Below are positions 33,889 to 40,332 of a DNA stretch of 64,000 nucleotides, piece after piece. Position numbers and translations under genes: made by a program. The notes beneath the pieces were generated by a model, which was not told where the DNA came from, made no database searches, and saw only the letters and a list, made by a program, of their open reading frames with translations. This stretch comes from Bailinhaonella thermotolerans (lineage in GTDB: Bacteria; Actinomycetota; Actinomycetes; Streptosporangiales; Streptosporangiaceae): the NCBI RefSeq assembly GCF_003594875.1, contig NZ_QZEY01000016.1, forward strand, positions 62,001-126,000. The letters are read 5' to 3'. The first letter of the stretch is position 1. Every line of letters begins with the position of its first letter.

Positions 33889-34116
33889 CGCCTTTCCCCG
33901 GCCCGGCCGTACGGCGTCCCGCCCGCGCCCTGCCCCGCCGTACGACCCGCGCGCCCGGACGGGCGCGGAGGGCGTACGGCGGGCGACGACCGAGAGGTGG
34001 GATGGGAGTTTTGGGGAATATGTGAACTGGAAGGGGCTTCTGGGGCTCATGTCCGGATGGAAACCGGGTATCGCAGTCATGATATGTCCTGATCTGTGAT
34101 CACGGGGGTGGACTCC

Positions 34117-34362
34117 ATGTCGCGAACGCCGTACGACCGGGCGCCGGGCCGCCACGCCACCACACCACGTCCCAGCCCCAGTCCGATGCCCTCACCCGAG
34201 CCCCTGCCCCAGCCCGTGCCCATCCCGAACCCGGTGCCGCGCCCCGGCCCGCCCAACCCCGGCCCGGGCCCCCTTCCCGGCCCCAACCCCAGTCCCCTCC
34301 CGACACCCACCCCGACCCCGACCCCGCAACCCGAGCCCGTCCACTCCCCACGTCCCCTCTGA
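34117..34362 (+). CDS. Small proline-rich protein (hypothetical)
   Basis: 81 residues from ATG 34117 with GGGGG eight bases upstream. After M-S-R-T-P-Y-D-R-A-P the sequence is a near-continuous P-x repeat (P-S-P, P-E-P, P-N-P, T-P-T-P) to the end, giving over 45% proline. No signal peptide, membrane segment or known domain. Its upstream 100 bp are AT-richer and contain a near palindrome GATCTGTGATC, so a promoter is plausible. It could be real, as proline-rich small proteins occur in actinomycetes, or a low-complexity stretch that merely stays open. Confidence 0.4.
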   Translation: MSRTPYDRAPGRHATTPRPSPSPMPSPEPLPQPVPIPNPVPRPGPPNPGPGPLPGPNPSPLPTPTPTPTPQPEPVHSPRPL

Positions 34363-34456
34363 CCACGCGCGGGGCCGGCGGGCGCCGTACGGCGGGCGCG
34401 AGGGATGACCCCGGAGCGCGCGCTCGCCGTACCCGGCGGCCGGCTCCTCGGCCGGG

Positions 34457-35656
34457 TCAGGGGCGGAGGGGGAGGGCGAGGGCGGCGGCCGCGAGGGCGG
34501 GGACGGCGGCCGTGACGAGGGACGGAGACGGGCCGAGGTGCTCGGCGGCGACGCCCGCGAGGGCCCCGCCCGCGCCCGCGCCGAGGCCGAGGGCCGTGGA
34601 GATCCAGCCGAAGGCCTCGGCCTGGGAACGGGGGACGATCTCGTCCACCAGGAGGGACGCGGTGGTCAGGGCCGGGTTGAGGGCCACCCCGCAGGCGAAC
34701 AGCAGGACGCAGAGCGCGGGCAGGGGAGCGGCCGGCAGCGGCACGAGCACCAGCCCCATCGCGAGGAGCAGCACCGGCAGGCGGTGCCCGGGACGGCCGG
34801 GCCAGGCCCGCGAGCCGTACGCCAGGGCTCCCGCGACGCCGCCGACCGAGAGGACCGCGATGAGCAGCGCGGCCAGCACGGGGGAGCCGCGTTCGACCGC
34901 CAGCGCGGGCAGGCCCACCTCCAGCGCCCCGAACGCGCCGCCGAGCAGGGACGTCACCGCGATGAGCAGCCGCATCCGGCCGACGCGGAGCACCGAGCCC
35001 CGCGCGCCGTCGCCGCCCCGCGGATCGGCCCCGCGCAGCGCCCGCGCGAACCCGAGCGTGCCCGCCCCGGCGAGCAGCGCGACGGCCGCGAGCGCGGAGG
35101 ACGCCGGGACCGCCGCGATCATCAGCCCGAACAGCAGCGGCCCGGTGAGGATCGCCAGCTCCTGCACCAGGTAGACCAGGCTGTACGCGCTCGTGCGGTC
35201 CCCCTCGGGGACGCGCCGCCCCAGTTCGACGCGCATCGCCACCGAGATCGGCGGCAGCCCCGCCCCGGCCAGGCACGCGGGCACCACGAGCGCCCAGCCG
35301 GGCCATCCCAGCGAGGCCCCCGCGACCAGCGCGAGCAGCGCTCCGGTATGCATGACCACGCTGACCGCCAGCACCGGCCGCGTGCCCCTCCGGTCGATCA
35401 GCCGCCCCTGGACGGGCCGGGCGATCCCCGTCGCGACGGAATACCCGGCGGCGGCCGCCCCGGCGACCGCGAGCGACCCGGTGGCCGCCTGCGCGACCAG
35501 GACGATGCCCACCGTGGCGACCTGCTGGCTGAACTGCGCCAGGTACCCCAGTCCGGCCTGGGCGCCCACCCCGGGCAGCCTCAGCAGCTCCCGGTAGGCA
35601 CCCCACTCTCCGCCCACGCCACCTGCCAACGCCGCGAACCACGTGAACGCGATCAT
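34457..35656 (-). CDS. MFS transporter
   Basis: 399 residues with about 12 membrane segments. The family core starts at Y-R-E-L-L-R-L-P-G-V near residue 21, as in YcaD/YfcJ-like carriers; G-R-L-I-D-R-R-G-T-R is motif A. ATG 35656 has GGTGGA directly before it; GTG 35617 would match homologues better, so the start is uncertain by up to 13 codons. Transcribed alone; the convergent proline-rich ORF is downstream. No regulator adjoins it. Confidence 0.88.
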   Translation of the reverse strand: MIAFTWFAALAGGVGGEWGAYRELLRLPGVGAQAGLGYLAQFSQQVATVGIVLVAQAATGSLAVAGAAAAGYSVATGIARPVQGRLIDRRGTRPVLAVSVVMHTGALLALVAGASLGWPGWALVVPACLAGAGLPPISVAMRVELGRRVPEGDRTSAYSLVYLVQELAILTGPLLFGLMIAAVPASSALAAVALLAGAGTLGFARALRGADPRGGDGARGSVLRVGRMRLLIAVTSLLGGAFGALEVGLPALAVERGSPVLAALLIAVLSVGGVAGALAYGSRAWPGRPGHRLPVLLLAMGLVLVPLPAAPLPALCVLLFACGVALNPALTTASLLVDEIVPRSQAEAFGWISTALGLGAGAGGALAGVAAEHLGPSPSLVTAAVPALAAAALALPLRP

Positions 35657-35770
35657 TCCACCCGTCCCGCGCCCGCTGCCAGCGCTCGCGGTCCGCCGGG
35701 ACCGGCCGCCGCCTCGGCGGACGTCCCCCGGAGATCAGGGGGCGCGATCGGAGGGGCCGCCGGGATCAGG

Positions 35771-35854
35771 GGGCCGGGGATGAGAGGGCCGGGGATGAGA
35801 GGGCCGGGGATGAGAGGGCCGGGGATGAGAGGGCCGGGGGTCAGAGGGCCGGGG
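35771..35854. repeat. 15-bp minisatellite covering the GNAT stop codon
   Basis: Four perfect units GGGCCGGGGATGAGA (35771-35830), a variant fifth unit (35831-35845) and a partial sixth. The unit is a multiple of 3 bp. The GNAT TGA (minus, 35841-35843) lies in the variant unit; past it the frame would continue as repeated S-S-P-A-L. Confidence 0.95.
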
Positions 35855-36392
35855 CGGGGTCGTCGGTGGAGAGGAGGGCCCAGATCTCGGTGTCGTGGAG
35901 GACGCCGTTGAGGGGGTAGGAGCGGCGCAGGACGCCTTCGCGGGTCATCCCGAGGCGGCGGGCGGCGGCGATGCTGCGCTCGTTGCTCGGGATGGTGCGC
36001 CATTCCACGCGATGGAGGCCGCGTACGGCGAACGCCCAGTCGATCATGTGGCGCACCGCGCGGGTGACGAGGCCGCGGCCGCTCGCGTCCGGGGCGAGCC
36101 AGACGCCGACCTCGCAGTGGCCGAGGCGGGTGTCGAAGACGCGGAAGAGCGTCCCACCGGCCAGTTCGCCGTCCACCCAGATGCCGTAGATGCGGCCTTC
36201 GTCCCGCGCCTGCTTGTCGGCGTAGGACTGGAGGAAGGCGCGGGCCTCGTCCTCGTTCGTGATCATCGTGCCCCAGGGCAGCCACGCGCCCAGGTAGGAG
36301 CGGTGCTTGTCGATGTAGTCGGCGAACTCGCGCGCCTGCCAGGGCTCCAGCGGGCGGAGTTCGGCGTCCTCGGTGAGCTTCAGGGCGAACAT
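35841..36392 (-). CDS. GNAT N-acetyltransferase, RimJ/RimL type
   Basis: 183 residues from ATG 36392. It reads as a ribosomal-protein-alanine/serine acetyltransferase: L-R-P-L-E-P-W-Q-A near the start, then C-E-V-G-V-W-L-A-P-D-A-S-G-R-G-L (acetyl-CoA loop) and 'VEWRTIPSNERSIAAARRLG'. The Asn and Tyr positions typical of RimL are present. Its C-terminus (P-A-P-A-L) is encoded by the edge of a 15-bp minisatellite. It is divergent from the TetR-RidA unit. Confidence 0.9.
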   Translation of the reverse strand: MFALKLTEDAELRPLEPWQAREFADYIDKHRSYLGAWLPWGTMITNEDEARAFLQSYADKQARDEGRIYGIWVDGELAGGTLFRVFDTRLGHCEVGVWLAPDASGRGLVTRAVRHMIDWAFAVRGLHRVEWRTIPSNERSIAAARRLGMTREGVLRRSYPLNGVLHDTEIWALLSTDDPAPAL

Positions 36393-36411
36393 CGACCTGC
36401 CAATCGTGCGT

Positions 36412-36425
36412 ACCGAACGTTTGTT
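36412..36425 (+). promoter_or_regulatory. Putative TetR operator ACCGAACGTTTGTT
   Basis: A near palindrome (10 of 14 symmetric) centred on AACGTT in the divergent GNAT/TetR spacer, a common centre for TetR operators. Confidence 0.4.
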
Positions 36426-36465
36426 ACGTACTATAGGCCACGACCGACACACGAAGGAGGGACGC

Positions 36466-37062
36466 ATGCCGGCACCCGTGGACCACGACGCGCGCCGGCG
36501 GGACGTGTCCGAGGCCGTCTGGCGGGTGCTCGCCGCCCACGGGTTCGGGGGGCTGACCCTGCGGGCCGTCGCCGCCGAGATGGGCTGCTCGACCGGCCTG
36601 CTCACCCACTACTTCCCCAGCAAGCGGGCGCTGGTCAGGCACGCGCTGGAGATCGCCGACGAGCGCACGCGCACGCGCGCCCGCCGCACTCCGCCGGAGG
36701 AGGGGCTGCCCGCCCTCCGCGCCGCCCTCCTGGACGTGCTCTGCCTGAGCCCGAAGGACGTGGCGATGAACCGCGTGTGGGTCAGCTCGTGGGACCGCGC
36801 CCTCGGCGACCCCGAGCTGGGCGCGGCGCAGACCGAGCGCTACGCCCGCTGGAGGGCGGCCCTCCGCCCGCACGCCGAGGCCGCGATCCGCCTGGGGCGG
36901 CTCCCCGCGGTCGACCCCGACGATGTGGTCGCCACCGTCGCGGCCTTCGCCCACGGGCTGGTCGTGCAGGCCCTCTTCGATCCGGCCCGCTTCCCGCCCG
37001 AGCGTCAGACCGCCCTTCTCGACGCCTTCCTGTCCACCCTCGCGAATCCCCCGGAGTCCTGA
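36466..37062 (+). CDS. TetR/AcrR family transcriptional regulator
   Basis: 198 residues from ATG 36466, with GAAGGAGGG five bases upstream. Helix-turn-helix: 'LTLRAVAAEMGCSTGLLTHYF' (about 27-47), a Y-F-P-S-K-R-A-L-V linker, and a BetI/YcdC-like C-terminal domain. It ends one base before the RidA start, so the two are cotranscribed. A possible operator lies 40 bp upstream. The signal is unknown. Confidence 0.92.
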   Translation: MPAPVDHDARRRDVSEAVWRVLAAHGFGGLTLRAVAAEMGCSTGLLTHYFPSKRALVRHALEIADERTRTRARRTPPEEGLPALRAALLDVLCLSPKDVAMNRVWVSSWDRALGDPELGAAQTERYARWRAALRPHAEAAIRLGRLPAVDPDDVVATVAAFAHGLVVQALFDPARFPPERQTALLDAFLSTLANPPES

Positions 37063-37063
37063 C

Positions 37064-37471
37064 ATGTCCGTGCTCGACCGTCTCACCGACGTCCCCGGCG
37101 TCGCCCCCGGCCCCGGCTACTCCCACGCCGTCGTCACCACCGGCCGCCTGGCCTTCGTCTCCGGGCAGGTGTCCAAGGACGAGCACGGCGAGTTGGTGGG
37201 CCCGGGCGACCTCGCCGCCCAGACGGAGCGGTCCCTCCTCAACCTCCACGCCGTGCTCCGCGAACTCGGCGCGGACTGGCCGGACGTGGCCCGCTTCACC
37301 TGGTACGTCACCGACGCCTCCCAGGTCCAGGTGATCCGCGACGTCCGCGACCGCCTCATCCGCCCGGCCCTCGGCGACCGCCCCAACCCCGCGAGCTCCC
37401 TCGTCCAGGTCGCGGCCCTCTTCGACCCCGCCTTCCTGATCGAGGTCGAAGCCGTCGTGGCCCTCCCCTGA
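37064..37471 (+). CDS. RidA/YjgF/YER057c/UK114 family enamine/imine deaminase
   Basis: 135 residues from ATG 37064. Family motifs: G-P-G-Y-S-H-A-V-V near residue 13, F-V-S-G-Q-V-S, and P-N-P-A-S-S-L-V-Q-V near residue 107. The position of the catalytic Arg of RidA is occupied by Pro-Asn-Pro-Ala-Ser-Ser, so this is one of the Rid subfamilies other than canonical RidA; activity on imines is less certain. It is translationally joined to the TetR gene. Confidence 0.85.
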   Translation: MSVLDRLTDVPGVAPGPGYSHAVVTTGRLAFVSGQVSKDEHGELVGPGDLAAQTERSLLNLHAVLRELGADWPDVARFTWYVTDASQVQVIRDVRDRLIRPALGDRPNPASSLVQVAALFDPAFLIEVEAVVALP

Positions 37472-37733
37472 CCCCCCTTTTCCCCGGCTGGCCCGAGTGC
37501 GGGCGGCTCATGCCGTACGGCTGACGCCGGGCGCGACGGCTGAATCGGTGGTGTCCGCGTGGACCCCTGCCGGGCTGTCCGCCTCGCGGTGAAGCGGCCC
37601 CGGCTCGCCTGGCTCCCCGTTCCCGGCGCGGACCGGCATGCCTCGGGACCGGTCCGGCCCGCCGCGCCCCGCCCTCACGACGGCCCCGTGCCCGCCCCCT
37701 CCCCCGTCACGGAGGCGGAGGGCTCCGGAGGGA

Positions 37734-39644
37734 TCAGGGGCCGGGGGTGAGGGTGACCGCCACGGGGCGGTGGTCGGAGTGGGGGACGTCGGGGTTGGCG
37801 GGGGCCGAGGGGGTGAGGCCGGGGGTCACGAGGACGTGGTCGATCTGCTCCCGCGAGCCGCCGGGGATGGTGACGAAGGGGCGGGAGGCGGCGAAGGCGT
37901 CGGTGAGGCCGGCGTCGAGCACGGCCTGCCAGGCGGGGGTGCCCGGCTCGATGTTGAGGTCGCCGGCGACGATCACCGGGCGGGGGCCGGAGCCGGGACC
38001 GCCCGCGGCGGCCGCCTTCGCGACGCGGGCGAGCTCCCGCGCCTGGGTGAGGTCGTTCCAGCCGGGCGGGGGCTGGAGATGGGTGGAGATGACGGTCACG
38101 TCGCGGCCCCGCCAGCGCACGCCGACCTCCAGGGCCTGCGCCCCGGTCGGCCCGCCCTGGGGGAGGACGTGGTTGCGGACGCTCGTCACCGGCAGGTCGG
38201 TCAGCAGCGCGTCGCCCCAGGAGGGGTCGGCGGCGGGAGCCCAGAGGGCGCGCATGCCGAGGCGGTCGGCGAGCAGCGCCAGCCCGTCGTGGCCCCCGTT
38301 GAGGAACCAGGAGCGGTCCACCTCGCTCAGCACGATCACGTGGGCCCTGAGGGCGCGGAGGGCGTCGGCCTGGCGTTCCACGCTCAGCGTGCCGGCGAGG
38401 TCGTAGCCCATCCGGACGTTGTACGCGGCCACCCGCAGGCCGTCCGCGACCGGTTCGCCCCGGTCCGCCGGCCCGCGCCACAGGGGGGCCGCCGCCACCA
38501 GCAGCACGGACAGCGCCGCTGCGGCGGGCAGGCGGTAGCCGTACCCCGGGCTGGAGTCGCCGACGGGGCGGGCGGCGACCACCGCGATCGCCCCGACCAC
38601 GACGGCGGCCGCGATCGGGACGTAGCCGTTGGGGAGGTGGAGGTCGTACGCGGAGAAGTACGCGAACACCAGGACCACGAACAGGAGCAGCCCGCCGGCC
38701 GCCGCGAGCCCCCGGCGGGCCCGGGCGCCGGGGCCGGTGAGCGCCGCCGCCCAGCCGAGGCACCCGGCCAGCGCGAACTGGCCGAGGACCTGCCCGGCGA
38801 CGGCCCACCACGGGGCCACGCCGTGCACGCCGTCCCGCGCCACCCGGCCGAACACGAACACGACCGCCGACGCCAGCAGGCCCAGCGCCGGATAGAGGGG
38901 GTGCCGGGTCCAGGGCCCGGGGCGTACGGCGAGGGCGACGGACAGGACGGCCCCGGCGGTCACGATGAGCGCGCCCGGCGGCCCGGCGGCGGTGTGGGCG
39001 TACGCGGTGTTGCCCGTGTACAGGCCCCAGAGGAGGATCGCGGGACCGGCCGTGACCCACGCGCGCGGGGCGGTGGCGGGCTCGGGGCCGTGTTCCGCGA
39101 ACCGGCGCGGGGGCGGGGAGGCGGCCGGGCCGTACCCCGCGGCCTTGGACAGCAGGAAGACGAACAGGCCGAGCTCGATCGCCAGCGGCAGCCACGGGAT
39201 CGGCCCCGAGCGCCAGACCAGGTCGATCGTGTCGAGGGCGGCGTGCAGGACGGTCGAGGCGGCCAGCCCGGCGGTCAGGCCCGCGAGGGAGGGCGCGGCG
39301 TCGCGCGAGGCCATCGCGGTGGCGACCAGCCAGGCCAGGCCCGCGAGGAGACCGATGCCGGCGACGTGGAGCTGCGGGCCGTGGCCGCCGGTGAACTGGA
39401 GCGCGATCCGGGCGGCGACCAGCAGGAGCCCCGAGCCGAGGACCAGCCGCGCCGGGGGCGCCAGCCGTACGAGCGGGACGACGAGGAACGCGGCGAGGAA
39501 CCAGGCGATCGCGTACACGCCCATGAGCTCGGCGGGGGTGGAGCCCGCCTGGCCGAACAGGGTGATCAGCGAGGGGAGGAACACGCGCACCAGGTCGAGC
39601 AGGACCACGACGCCCGCGGCCACGTCCAGCCGGATACGGCTCAC
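37734..39644 (-). CDS. Membrane-anchored endonuclease/exonuclease/phosphatase-family protein
   Basis: 636 residues from GTG 39644, with GGGGTGGGA just upstream. About 11 membrane segments fill residues 1-385. The last 250 residues form an EEP domain with N in A-A-Y-N-V-R (about 408), E in L-S-E-V-D-R, H in S-T-H-L-Q, D/N in G-D-L-N-I-E, and the closing S-D-H-R-P-V. Such hybrids are thought to act on phospholipids, nucleic acid or phosphodiesters outside or at the membrane. The convergent RidA gene is 262 bp away; the MarR gene is divergent, with a 116-bp spacer. Confidence 0.88.
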   Translation of the reverse strand: MSRIRLDVAAGVVVLLDLVRVFLPSLITLFGQAGSTPAELMGVYAIAWFLAAFLVVPLVRLAPPARLVLGSGLLLVAARIALQFTGGHGPQLHVAGIGLLAGLAWLVATAMASRDAAPSLAGLTAGLAASTVLHAALDTIDLVWRSGPIPWLPLAIELGLFVFLLSKAAGYGPAASPPPRRFAEHGPEPATAPRAWVTAGPAILLWGLYTGNTAYAHTAAGPPGALIVTAGAVLSVALAVRPGPWTRHPLYPALGLLASAVVFVFGRVARDGVHGVAPWWAVAGQVLGQFALAGCLGWAAALTGPGARARRGLAAAGGLLLFVVLVFAYFSAYDLHLPNGYVPIAAAVVVGAIAVVAARPVGDSSPGYGYRLPAAAALSVLLVAAAPLWRGPADRGEPVADGLRVAAYNVRMGYDLAGTLSVERQADALRALRAHVIVLSEVDRSWFLNGGHDGLALLADRLGMRALWAPAADPSWGDALLTDLPVTSVRNHVLPQGGPTGAQALEVGVRWRGRDVTVISTHLQPPPGWNDLTQARELARVAKAAAAGGPGSGPRPVIVAGDLNIEPGTPAWQAVLDAGLTDAFAASRPFVTIPGGSREQIDHVLVTPGLTPSAPANPDVPHSDHRPVAVTLTPGP

Positions 39645-39723
39645 GGTCCCACCCCCATGTCACGCCAAGAGAACGCGAGACATCCTCATCTAAGTGGTCT
39701 GGTCAGCACAAGGCCCTACAGTT

Positions 39724-39738
39724 GGCAACGAGGTTGCC
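39724..39738 (+). promoter_or_regulatory. MarR box GGCAAC-GAG-GTTGCC
   Basis: A perfect 15-bp palindrome 22 bp upstream of the MarR GTG start, of the length typical for MarR sites. It lies in the spacer shared with the divergent EEP gene. Confidence 0.7.
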
Positions 39739-39760
39739 CATCTAGCCGAACGGTCCCGCC

Positions 39761-40231
39761 GTGCCCGCTGACCCGCCCGGATTCGAGCTGCCGCTGCGGC
39801 TCCTCCTCGGCTTCCGCGTGATCATCGACGAGCTCCACGCCGAGCTCGCCCGCCTCGGCCACCCCGGCCTGCGGCCGATGCACGGCTTCGTCTTCCAGGC
39901 CATCGGCCCCCGCGGCACCACCGCGGCCGAGCTCGGCCGCCGCCTCGGGGTGTCCAAGCAGGCCGCGGGCAAGACCGTGGACTCCCTGGAACGCCTCGGC
40001 TACGTCGAGCGCGCCACCGACCCCGAGGACGCCCGCCGCAAGATCGTCCGCCTCACCCCCCGCGGCCGCGAGTCCCTCGCCCTCTCCGCCCGCGTCTTCG
40101 ACGAGATCCGCGCCCGCTGGTCCCGCGAACTCGGCGAGGACCGCCTCCGGGCCCTGGAGGCCGACCTGCGCAAGGTCACCCCGCCCGACCTCTTCCGCCT
40201 GGACATCCCCGCCTGGTTCGGCGGCATCTGA
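39761..40231 (+). CDS. MarR-family transcriptional regulator
   Basis: 156 residues from GTG 39761. The winged helix-turn-helix shows 'TTAAELGRRLGVSKQAAGKT' (about 53-72) and the wing D-P-E-D-A-R-R-K-I-V-R-L-T-P-R-G. It is divergent from the EEP membrane gene, with a perfect palindrome in front of it, so it likely regulates itself and perhaps the EEP gene. Confidence 0.92.
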   Translation: MPADPPGFELPLRLLLGFRVIIDELHAELARLGHPGLRPMHGFVFQAIGPRGTTAAELGRRLGVSKQAAGKTVDSLERLGYVERATDPEDARRKIVRLTPRGRESLALSARVFDEIRARWSRELGEDRLRALEADLRKVTPPDLFRLDIPAWFGGI

Positions 40232-40259
40232 CCGCCCGGGCCGCCCCAGGGTGGGAAAG

Positions 40260-40300
40260 CACCGGGCCCGCCCCCTGTGCGCCGGAGGGCGGGCCCGGTG
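40260..40300. terminator. Bidirectional hairpin between convergent MarR and GMC genes
   Basis: CACCGGGCCCGCCC (40260-40273) and GGGCGGGCCCGGTG (40287-40300) form a perfect 14-bp stem with a 13-nt loop, between converging genes. Confidence 0.85.
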
Positions 40301-40332
40301 GGCGACAGCGCGAGTCGCCTGCGGGAGGTCTT

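Noticed and set aside
34100-34366. Gly/Trp-rich 88-codon frame opposite the proline-rich ORF
   Set aside because: It mirrors the C-rich repeat on the other strand and has no plausible ribosome site.
35771-35854. CRISPR array
   Set aside because: The units are 15 bp and directly adjacent, with no spacers and no cas genes.
37559-37750. 63-codon frame between RidA and the EEP gene
   Set aside because: Biased composition, no good Shine-Dalgarno and overlap with the EEP gene end.
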